64,000 nucleotides of DNA from assembly GCA_031763025.1 (NCBI GenBank), contig JASSKH010000006.1, forward strand, positions 14,473,479 through 14,537,478, written 5' to 3'. Position 1 is the stretch's first letter. The number at the start of each line of letters is the position of its first letter. The stretch comes from Macrocystis pyrifera. Taxonomy: Eukaryota; Sar; Phaeophyceae; Laminariales; Laminariaceae. The notes beneath the pieces are model-generated. The model ran no database searches. It was not told where the DNA came from and worked only from the letters and a program-made list of their open reading frames with translations. Below are positions 54,860 to 64,000 of the stretch, piece after piece. The translations under genes and the position numbers were made by a program.

Positions 54860-57225
54860 GTTGTAGACGATATCCTTGTGTATATCCTTCTGCGACACTG
54901 CTGCTGCTTGTTGTACCTACCCACGGGTAAAAAACAGGTAGGTACCGTGTACGTCAGTAGTATCATATTGCATAGCCTGGTGGTGGAATGTGGGTTGCCA
55001 GCCCTTGGTCTCGTGAAGCAACTATCTCCATTGTGTTTGGAGGAGTAAGAAACGCTCGATCGCGAACTGCTGTGCCTACCACTGCGTCCGGAAACGTAAT
55101 GATCGTTTAAGCATTCATTATATGAATATTAAACGGTCTTCACATTAACGCACATATTCAAATTGACATGTGTTCCATGTTGTGGCAAGGTGACAAGGGA
55201 TCGAGTCCACACACTGACTGCTGCAGGATCCGACACATATAACGAATATCTTGGGGGTCAAAAGGCCTCTCCTACCTGATATATCTCCTACTACCGTATT
55301 ATTCCTGGGTCTCGAGCTGCGACGCTACACTCTTCCGCCACTCTGTCTAAGAAAATATGGGCGACTTCTGCTGCTACTGCTGCTGCTGATGGTATCCGTA
55401 CGTGCGGTGCAGTTAAGGCTCCCTTCGTATTAAGAAAAATATGTCGGCAAGAAATTGAGGCTCGCCCTTTCACGAAGAATAAGGAATTCGGCGTTAGACA
55501 ATGTAGCTCACACTCTGGCCGACAAGATGGGGGATTACAGCCTAAGAAACCGCAGCGATCGACACCCACACGAGATAAGAAACGAAGTCCACATTCGGCA
55601 ACGCCGAATAAAATAAGAACCGCGGACTACATCAATTTGTACACCACACCACACCCAACACACCCTGGACTCCTCCCGCAGTATGGAGGTTCCTGTTTTC
55701 ATTCGTTTTGGATAATTTTTTGTTTTGAAAAAATCAGCCGGATAATATCCAGTCCCCTGCCGCCAAAACCCCCCTAAAAACAGCAAATGTCCCGTTCAAG
55801 GGATGAGGCGGTTGAAAAAAGTCCATATATATAAGTAATAATCGTCTGTTCAAGAAATACAGCTGGAGTGTGCCTAAAAATAAGACATCGAGCCTCAACC
55901 ACAAACTGACATTTCTTAATGGCGTACGTGCATTCTGAAGGCGGTCGATCGCGCTTTGTACGGCCTTCACATGCGCGATGTCGTCATCTCCAATATCACA
56001 GGGTAAACACTATTAATATTACCAATACTGAATGTACACTACGTACTCTAACTCTGCACTGTGCACTGCTACTATATACTACAGCAGCCGTAGAGATATC
56101 TAAAACCCATGCCAATGAGGTACCTGGTAAGTCTTTAGTTACCCAACCATCCTCGATTTATATACGATTTGTCGTCCTATAAACTAAAAAAATAACCTTT
56201 CGGACAGGGAGTTAGGCCATTTATCCAGAGATCGTCACACAGACAGGCCGCCGCGTGTGCCACTAGGTTTCTGCCGAGAATTTGTGCTGTTAATCGTCAT
56301 TTAACGTTGTGCTCTGCATCTAGGAGAGCGGATATTAATATGAGTACTGTATCTAGTACAGTAGAAAAAAAATCATTCCCCATACTCGCGTACACGAAGC
56401 TTTGCATGTTGTTTTTCTCTCTGCTGGAGGCGCCTGCACCACTCTCAACCCACAAATCGAACCAGATATGGTACTGAATATACTTCGTTTTACAGGGTTT
56501 TTTAGGGTGGTTTTTGCGTTTTTTTTTGTATTTTTTTTTCACAAATCACGAGAGGGCGTCGAACCCAACCCCACCCTAACCATTCACGCTAACCCCAACT
56601 TTATCCCAGGCTAAGGCTCCAACCAGAGCACGGCTTCTTCGCCGCGCGTTTAGAAAATCTGAGAAAAACGTGAGGGGACACACCTCCTTAATCGTAATAT
56701 ATTTGGTACTTTATCTGGTTTCATATGATTATTAGTGGGTTGAGAACGCGGTAGAGGCTACTGAGGGCCTTTGCTCTGGCCATCACCCATATAAACAACA
56801 CAAAAAACGAGAAGGCTGCCCATACCAGCGCGGTTTCCCGTAAAAAAAACCAGGGTCATTGCGGTTGCCCGCCGTTTCCACGAGCGGAGACGACGCGGTC
56901 TCGATACGATATAGAAAGAGCACTCTTGCCTCGTGGCAGCGCAGGCTTCGCTCCAGAAAGATTGGTTCGGTGCGGCCCGGCATCGTCGAATGGAGCGGTC
57001 TCGATTGCACTAGGCATGCATACTAAAACCGGTGAGGCAGGGGCGCAGTGGATTCCGAGAGGAGCGCTGGAAGTTTTCGTTGCTGCTGCCCCATGGGTGA
57101 GGTCGTTGACAATAGAAGAGCGGACCTGGGCATGGCACGTGTGCGACTGCGGGATGGAGGCAGCCCGACTTTGACCAGATTCGGGGATTGGGGGTGGCTG
57201 CTGCTCTCGAGTACGAGTCAAATAC
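54860..57225. other. Region upstream of the EDR2-like gene
   Basis: This is mostly AT-rich with no supported gene. On the minus strand, 55900-56005 reads DIGDDDIAHVKAVQSAIDRL in an open frame. It looks exon-like but has no recognised family. Confidence 0.3.
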
Positions 57226-57570
57226 CCTGGTCTCCACCGTCTGCCACATGGAGCCGGAGACATACACCACCGATTTTGCCGAAACCCGTCAAATGCCCAT
57301 GAATGCACGTAGTCCCCGACCCCGTGTCCCCGGGTGGAGCTGCACTGGAACCATGGTCCCGCCCAGCCCAACCGCATCAACCCGCCTGTCAGCAGAATCG
57401 TCTCGAAATACCACCGCCCCCTCGCCGACCCTGAGCGTACCCCCACGTGGGATAGCCGAAGCGTAGAAAAATGAGAAGATGCGGTGACGCAGTTCCCCTC
57501 GACCAAAGCCTCGCCCCCCAGAACCCCCAAGGCCGTGCGCGCGGCGCGGCTGTCTGCTTCTCTGCACATG
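57226..57570 (-). CDS. SPRY-domain exon (RSPRY1/RNF123-type), partial
   Basis: The minus-strand frame reads FSTLRLSHVGVRSGSARGRW, then YFETILLTGGLMRLGWA, GHGVGDYVHSWAFDGFRQ and NRW. This is the signature of the SPRY subfamily found in RSPRY1, RNF123/KPC1 and RKP-type ubiquitin ligases (GKW.YEV…G..Q.GWA…GVGD…S.A.DG.R…W). The frame leaves the family after RRWRPG, where a donor (GG|GTATTT) occurs. The expected continuation (GD-VG-C-.DL) was not found downstream. No RING or other domain is visible nearby. It may be one exon of a larger E3-type gene, or a remnant; the upstream boundary is a guess. Confidence 0.5.
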
Positions 57571-59390
57571 CCGCGTTCTTTGTTGGGGGGTACGTGAAGA
57601 TGAGATGACCTCCACTTGAGGTTCTGCGAGCTCAGTCTATTCCTCACAACCTACGTCGCGGGCTCCAAGTCAGCGCGGAGAAAACTAGAAATTTCCTCAC
57701 CGAGCGATAGCACGACAGGGGGAAAAAATAACGGCCGGCCGAGGGTTTTTAAGTTTGACGAGCCCAGGGCGAGAAGCGGGGGTAAAAGCTGGCCGGGTAG
57801 TGCTGCCCAGGCTTGATGATGGTCACGAAGATGCACCGTGAGGGTTCAAACGAGGCGGCAACGGATATACGCGTTGACGATACTTGCCCCGAGCTTGTTG
57901 CCGGGAACGGCACTCGTCGATTTCTTCTTCAAGGTCACTAGACAAGATTTTTTTTATGTGTGGTATTGTCGATGACTCAAGCAGGGAGAGGACGGAAGGC
58001 AGAGCAAAGGTTGAACAAAAGAGATGTCGCCGGTTCCTCAACCACCTCAGCCTGAGACGCCGCCTTGGCGAGGTGACACGGTGATCACCCGACAGCTGAG
58101 CCTAGCGATTGAATCGTGGTCGCCTGTTCCTGAATGAAAGGGGTTTTGCAATGCCGCGCTTTTGTCCGAGACGTCGTCAAGACAGCCTTCGTGTTGTTTA
58201 TCGACGGCCAAAAATACGATCCCCTCTTGGAAGTATGGGTGTACAACCTTGACAATGTGCTGAGTCCGTCCCACGACAGTGTAGCAATATTTAGTTTTCA
58301 CTGCATCCTCGCCGAGCACCACGGCTGCTTGCTGACACGAAGATGCTGGAGGGCACTTCTTGAAGTGTCTCTCGTCGTGACCGGTCGTCCTATCTCGAGC
58401 GGACCCTCCTGCTTCCATTGGTAAGGTAACCATCGCATGAGCAAGACGCGGAGGAAGAGTCACCCGGGCGTCCAACCGAACCCCCTCGATGTGACCTCCT
58501 CCGGTATACCTGGTACACCGTAGCAGCGGCAGCCCGTAGCCATGTCCGCGACTGTGTGCGCCGCGGTCAGTGCTTGCTCCGCTTTTTTCGGTCTCGGCCG
58601 ACTTGGGGAAAGACAGGAGTTCCGCCGCGAGACCGTTCGTCGATGCCGCAGACACGCGCTCTTGCCAGCGGTTCGGCGCCTGTTCTAAGAGTGACCTCAG
58701 CAATAGCGCTATAACCGACACAATCGCTGATTCTCGCTGTTCGTTTTCTCGATGCTTTGGTGATGTCTCTCCTGCTCGTCGTCGCTTCCTCGACAAAAGT
58801 CAGAGCCCCATTGGGAGCGCACCAAGGGTACTAAGGGCCCATCTACCAACCCGGACAAAGAGTCGACAACAGCACGATCATCAAACTGATGCCCACAGGC
58901 ATCGAGAGGTTTTAGCCCCTAGTTTTTCTCTCGCGCCGTCCGCTAAACTGTCGCTATTGGAAGTGGTCTGGTCGGAAGCGCACAAGAGGGGACAAAACAA
59001 ATGCATGGCAGCTCTCTGGGCGTTCTGTTCAGCGACCGCCGCGGGTTTGACCCCGAGGAACAGCGAGCGTGGAGACGACAGGGAGGCGGCCGCCCGCTAG
59101 GGGAAAGCGGCGATTTCCCCGGTCAAGACGGCAAGGCGCAGAGAGTAGCTCTCGGCGGCGTGCTGTGCATCTTCTCGCTGTGCTGGAACCACCGTCCGCT
59201 ACCTGGCTTGTTTTGCCGAAACGTTTCGTGAGTGCCCAGCGAAAGTCGCAGACAGAAGTCTTCTCTTGCTGCTGCTGGCATGCCTTGCTGGGGCGTGTGC
59301 AAGTCTCTGCCTCATGCTCCTGCCTGTCGGCACTACGAATGCTGTGCGTCGAGCCCCCCTCACAGCTTATCATGTACAACGTCTATTGAA
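57571..59390. other. GC-rich, gene-like region, unassigned
   Basis: It is free of simple repeats and has long open stretches on both strands: 58047-58780 minus (about 245 codons, no ATG at its head; includes VIALLLRSLLEQAPNRW) and 58570-59100 plus. It may hold further exons of the SPRY gene or a decayed element. No motif supports either. Confidence 0.3.
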
Positions 59391-59689
59391 GAGCAAACAT
59401 GCTACGCAACGATGACCCCGTCGAAATCGATCGTGACAAGACTTTGAGGAACGACGTTCCCAACGGAATTATTCCCAGATAAACGACTATCCCCGCCCCC
59501 TTCGATGCTAGAGTACGCCGATCGATCGGGTCGACCCGACCCGGTCCGGTCCGACCCGGTCCGACCCGCAAGTTTTTATCTGACCCGTGAATAGCCCGGG
59601 AAATATCAGTCAGTTCTGGTTACGTAGGTCATCAACAGAAGGTTGAACTCCGTTCTAACCAAGAACAGACAACCGCATCTACTCGAATC

Positions 59690-60030
59690 CTAACCCCACT
59701 AATAGCCTAATAGCCTACGAATAGCCTACGAATAGCCTACCGTTAATCGGCTAGACTACTCAGTCTGCGCTGACTGCTATGTTAGCTGTTTAGAAGGGAT
59801 AGCTCTACTATTAATCGCCTAGACCACTCAGTTTGCGCTGACTGTTCAATTGTTGCTCAGAAGGGACAACCGACTATTAGCCTACTGATATAGCCGACGA
59901 AGTACGAGGCAATGGCCTACAATAGCCTACAATAGCCTACAATGGGCTTTAATAGGCTACAGTAGGTTACAATAGGCTACAATAGGCTACAATGGGCTAC
60001 AATAGGCTACAAAAGACTACAATAGGCTAC
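59690..60030 (+). repeat. AATAGCCTAC / AATAGGCTAC tandem repeats
   Basis: Decamer to undecamer units occur at 59700-59745 and 59915-60030. Between them are two ~75-bp copies of a block with CTCAGT(C/T)TGCGCTGACTG and GAAGGGA(T/C)A. A third copy lies at 60490-60565. Confidence 0.8.
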
Positions 60031-60197
60031 TATTACGGGGATCCATAGTAAATAGGATCAAATATTGTCGGTAAAAATAGGTAAATACAAGGTTTTCCTT
60101 CGGTGTGGGTATTCCGTCGTTTCTTGTACAAAAAATAGGTAAATATATATTTTGTCATGTATACCATAGGTCCTATTAACTATGGACCCCTGTAATA
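60031..60197 (+). mobile_element. 110-bp palindromic MITE, copy 9 (with internal insertion)
   Basis: TATTACGGGGATCCATAGTAA … ACTATGGACCCCTGTAATA. It is about 55 bases longer than the others because a segment around AAAAATAGGTAAATA is duplicated and separated by CGGTGTGGGTATTCCGTCG. Confidence 0.85.
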
Positions 60198-60422
60198 TCA
60201 CTGGTGCTACGATAGGGAGGTCGCTTTTGCGTCCTTTGTTTTCAGCCGATAAGAGCCATTCCACCAAGTGACGACTTTCTTCTTGCCGGTCAAAAGTCTT
60301 TTTTAAGCGTACCCCTTACGCACCACGCACCACCATAGGAAAAATGTTTTCGTTCAATGGTGAGTGAGCTACACAGCCACTCGCCCGAGTGACGTAAACG
60401 CGGTAGTGGACATGATGGAATC

Positions 60423-60423
<1 letters not shown>

Positions 60424-60455
<32 letters not shown>
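60424..60455 (+). repeat. Poly(C), 32 bases
   Basis: Uninterrupted C-run flanked by GGAATCA and TACCGTAGC. Confidence 0.95.
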
Positions 60456-61032
60456 TACCGTAGCACAGTCCTGACCAATAGCCTACAAATAGCCTTGTTA
60501 ATCGCCTAGACCTCGACTCAGTCAGCGCTAGCTGTTATTTCCTCGGTTGGAAGGGACAGCCCACTACAGCAGTAGTAATAGCCCACCTGGTATTAATATC
60601 ATACTACTATTAATATCGTACTGCTATTAACAGGTCACTATTAAGAAGGTGTCACTCCTTCTAACCAACAACAGACAACCCGATCCGTGGCTTCGTGGGA
60701 CGACATCAACAGCATTCCATCCTAAACGGCCGAGCAAACCATCGTGCAGGTGTATATTATGCCTGCACTATTAATACTATTAACGCTAGGCAGTCTACTT
60801 CTGTACGTACATGGATGGACCAAAGGTGCTCGTGGGAGTGAAACGGTATTTTGACATCTGTAAACAAAACGGAATGTAAGCCGTAGGCCGTGGTAGGTAT
60901 TTGGATAGTTGTAGTACTGCTGTATTATTAGTATTATTATTGCTATGCTTACGTCTGTCATCCGACAAAGTATTATTATTAACATGACTGAGTTTTAATG
61001 TTGGTCACTCAAAAACATTACCAGGTATTTAT

Positions 61033-61142
61033 TACTACGGGGGACCATAGTAAATGGGACCAAATGTTGCTACTAAAAATAGGTAATTATATAGTTTTTT
61101 TTTGTATACCGTAGGTCCTATTTAATGTGGTCCCCCGTAATA
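61033..61142 (+). mobile_element. 110-bp palindromic MITE, copy 10
   Basis: TACTACGGGGGACCATAGTAA … TGTGGTCCCCCGTAATA. Confidence 0.85.
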
Positions 61143-61503
61143 GCAGTCTCAGAAAGAAGACGAAAAGTGAGACGTTTGATATACTTTCTTCGCGTGCGAT
61201 GTGCTACCAGGTACTGGTATGCTATTATTATTCAGTGTCCGTGCCGATTCTTCAATCCTCGAGAGATACAAGTTCTGCGGTCACAAAGCTACGCCACAGA
61301 CATAGAGATACTACGTTGCCACGTATGCAATGCAAGATGCTATGCTATGTCATGTCATCATACTGCGTACTTCCGACAACACAGAGTATAGATTCCGTTC
61401 CTATATAAACCGAATATCCTTCCGTAAATCAGTATCAATAGTATCCCTCATACGCTTCTCTACCAGCCGCTTCCCAATTTCCATTCCCCACACCATTTCA
61501 ATG

Positions 61504-61612
61504 TACTACGGGGGACCACAGTACATAGGGCCAAATCTGGTTAGTAAAAATAGGTAAATGTATAGATGTGGGTATGTACCATAGGTCCTATTTACTATGA
61601 TCCCCCGTAGTA
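61504..61612 (+). mobile_element. 110-bp palindromic MITE, copy 11
   Basis: TACTACGGGGGACCACAGTA … ACTATGATCCCCCGTAGTA. Both tips share the TACTAC change, so this may be a subfamily with copy 10. Confidence 0.85.
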
Positions 61613-61901
61613 AGCAGTTTTCGTTTGCACGGTAGGTTGTCGCTTCTAAAGACCACACAACAATAGTGAGCGCTGTCACGACCGAGAACTACCATATACA
61701 TCCCCAGGTAGTACATCAGGGTCGGTTATATGGAATGCCAATACCGTATACGAACGGTACTCATATTTAGGGGTGTCATAGCCTACTATACTGCTGTACC
61801 AGGTACTATACTATGCTTCAGAATGTCTTTATTATTAACAGGGCTGTGAGTTAGCCGACTGTAAGTCGCCGACTAGCCATTAGTTGGCTAGGTATTACAA
61901 C

Positions 61902-62012
61902 TATTAGGGGGGGACCATAAAAAATAGGACCAAAAATTGTTGGTAAAAAAAGGGAGATATGTAGGTTTTTGTGTGTACCGTAGGTCCTATTTACTATGGC
62001 TCCCAGTAATAT
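61902..62012 (+). mobile_element. 110-bp palindromic MITE, copy 12
   Basis: TATTAGGGGGGGACCATAAA … ACTATGGCTCCCAGTAATA. Confidence 0.82.
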
Positions 62013-62734
62013 TAATACAGTAGATGCGTGCGATATTTTGCGGGATTCTGCGTTTTTCCATGTGACTGGTTGTGCGTTTATCATAAAAGATGGTTAATTT
62101 GTTTTTTTGGTGTGAGGAAGCACCATCCTGGACAGTAATATAGGGAACGTTGAAACATTACTATGAGTAACAAACGGTCATTACATTTCGGTCCAGAGAA
62201 GCAACAAATAAAGCCAGTTAGTTCGTTAGTTGGCTGACTTCGCCACACCCAACTAATCCAACTATCATTGTTGTTGTTGTTGTTGTTGTTTTTTTTTTAT
62301 CCTCTGGCGGATTGGCGAAGATAAAGCTTCGGCTCATCACACTTCCACGTTCCAATTTCGTGTCGTGTGTCAATCTAGTCCATATTGATAGTAAGTAGCC
62401 GCGAGGTCAAGTCCAGCCGACTCCCAGCCCTGCCCTGCTTATTTAGCCTTTTAGTGGTGCAGTGTACATGTACCTAAATGACGCGTTCTACGATACAGGT
62501 AGCCCATTTCCGCTAAAATGTTTTCTGAATGACGGGGCTCCTTCCTTAACCCCAAATCGTCGCAATGCCAATCTTGTTCTGAAAAACGGCGTTTTTGTAT
62601 ATCCGAGCCATGAGATGATTCATCGGGATGCAATTAGATTTTCGCTGAAGTCAGTTTTCGGGTGAGGTATGGAGCTCCTTAAGGTCAAGTGAGCAGCCTC
62701 AGAAAAATTAGGGTGAACCACTATCGTAGAACGC

Positions 62735-62790
62735 GTCCCACTTGAGTCTAACTACAAGCGTTTTGTTCCCACGACGGGACTGCAGGCCTT
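62735..62790. repeat. ~65-bp hairpin element, diverged copy
   Basis: GTCCCACTTGAGTC … TTTTGTTCCCACGACGGGACTGCAGG. Only part of the left arm is preserved. Confidence 0.5.
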
Positions 62791-62799
62791 AACGCCTCC

Positions 62800-64000
62800 T
62801 TAACGCCTCCTTAAGGCCCAAACGGGTTGAGTGGACCAGCAACGGGCAACCCGAACAGATTGATGAATCGCGAGTTCTTGGGAAGGCATATACGATGAAA
62901 GTTTAATTCAATGCCTGACGCGTGTTTTGCCTTGTAGGGGTGTTCGCCCCCATTTTTCCTCGGGTTCTTCACTTGATTGTAGAATAGGAGCTCGAAACCT
63001 CGCCGAAAAAACGTGCACTACGGCGGAGGCAACCCCCCTTGTTTCTGAGGCTGCAGGCTTGAGTATACAATAAGAACTCTACATCTCTGCGAAAAACTGA
63101 TTTCGAGAGAAAAAAAAAAAACGCTTAACCTCGGCCTATCGTAGGTATTGTTCCACAAATCCTGTGAACAGAAATGTGATTCCCAGTGACAGTGGCATTG
63201 GCTAGTTCCTCAGTTAAGAAGCGTACTAATAGCCAGTCAGAAAGACTTGTGCCAATAGGTGCTGCCTCTAACGCAGCACGTGTCAAAAACTGATTTTATT
63301 ATTATTATTACGATGAAAAGTCTGAAAGTGCTTTCTATTGGTATACGCAGGAAATATCACGAATAATATGATACAACTCCACGCTGTACGATGGTATTTC
63401 AACGGTATTGGGCTATGGAGCGCTGTCAGGCATAAGCATTTGCCTTGGAAGGCGAAAATTGATCGGCGAAGAGCGCAGCTGGGTTGCCTGGAGATCGCTG
63501 CGTCCAGGTTTGTCCGACGTGCTCCGGCCCGGAGCACACGCAGGTAGCTCCACGGGCTGGCTGGGTACGCGCTCAGCGGAGCAGGGTCTTCCATGTGGCT
63601 TGGACAGCAGAGGGCACGAGTGGGGAGACAATGCTGCAAGACCCAAGGCCTGGCTGGTGGCGCGCGTCACGCGCTCTAAGGAGAGCGGGGGCGTCCAGTT
63701 GTCTTGGACGGCAGAGCTCGCTCAGCACTGAGCGTCGACCTACTCCGCTCCCGCCCCGCGCGATACTCCGTCACTTTTCGCTTTTCCGTGCATCTTCCTC
63801 GCCCCCCCCCCCCCCCCCGGTGCGGGCGGCATGGCGATGGCTTTCATTGACGATTTCTTCCTGCTCCTTAAGGCTAGGTCTTCCCTTTATTTTTTTTAAC
63901 GTAATTGCAGGCTTCGTTGCCTCGCCGTTCAGAGGTGTGGGAGTGGGTTTTGAGGAGCCGCATCTTCGACTCATGTTCTAGTTCGTGGAATCGGGGTTTT
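62800..64000. other. Right flank without a supported gene
   Basis: Bases 63400-64000 are GC-richer and open on both strands. A minus-strand stretch from 63974 (MSRRCGSSKPTPTPLNGEAT…, basic, with LKKIKGRPSLKEQEE) ends in a G-run. No family was recognised, and the window ends before context appears. Confidence 0.3.

Noticed and set aside
58047..58796. Minus-strand frame of ~250 codons upstream of the SPRY exon
   Set aside because: There is no ATG at its head, no recognised domain and an uncertain relation to the SPRY exon, so it is described only as gene-like region.
63771..63974. Minus-strand small protein with KKIKGRPSLKEQEE
   Set aside because: It resembles a basic helix only loosely, runs into a G-run and stops. 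There is no family match or context at the window edge.

Overview
This window looks like nuclear DNA from a complex eukaryote. The genes have GT-AG introns with clean phase matching. The proteins carry Gln, Ala, Ser and Gly runs inside conserved domains. Introns reach about 20 kb, and the DNA between exons is dense in short palindromic elements, triplet microsatellites and very long poly(C)/poly(G) runs. No bacterial operons, ribosome binding sites, CRISPR arrays or viral genes were seen. The kinase wording (YRDLK, VDFWQFGC, PH domain fused to an AGC kinase) and a plant/protist-type EDR2 C-terminal domain fit a photosynthetic stramenopile such as an ochrophyte or brown-alga-like lineage. That placement is an inference and only moderately secure.

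Two genes can be reconstructed exon by exon, both on the minus strand. Gene 1 (15903 down to 4957) is a PH-domain AGC-type serine/threonine kinase of the Akt/PKB kind, with four coding exons (all junctions phase 0) and a 7.2-kb intron. Gene 2 (54385 down to 26432) is an EDR2-like protein with two hydrophobic helices and a C-terminal EDR2_C (DUF1336) domain. It has seven coding exons encoding about 873 residues, and one intron of about 19.8 kb separates two exons of the same domain. A third, partial gene is an exon with an RSPRY1/RNF123-type SPRY domain at 57226-57570 (minus). It lies in a GC-rich, gene-like stretch (56.8-59.4 kb) that could not be assembled further.

Region by region: 1-4.9 kb is gene-poor flank with one end of a duplicated inverted-repeat element. 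5-16 kb is the kinase gene. 16-26.4 kb is intergenic, with poly(C)-ended repeats, tRNA-like repeats and palindromic elements. 26.4-54.4 kb is the EDR2-like gene, and 29.3-49.1 kb of that is one intron filled with repeats. 54.4-64 kb holds the SPRY exon and then repeats.

Both proteins are of membrane/phosphoinositide-associated families: PH-AGC kinases respond to 3-phosphoinositides, and EDR2 proteins are membrane or lipid-associated regulators. Nothing in the sequence shows that they act together.

The most unusual structure is a tandem array of about nine degenerate copies of a real 3' splice site, including the first codons of its exon. It sits immediately upstream of that exon at the end of the 19.8-kb intron. 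A second intron of the same gene also ends in a minisatellite that abuts its 3' splice site. At least twelve copies of a ~110-bp palindromic MITE, a GATCT-rich inverted-repeat family, a ~65-bp hairpin family amplified locally into a 46-bp satellite, and a 508-bp foldback make up much of the rest.
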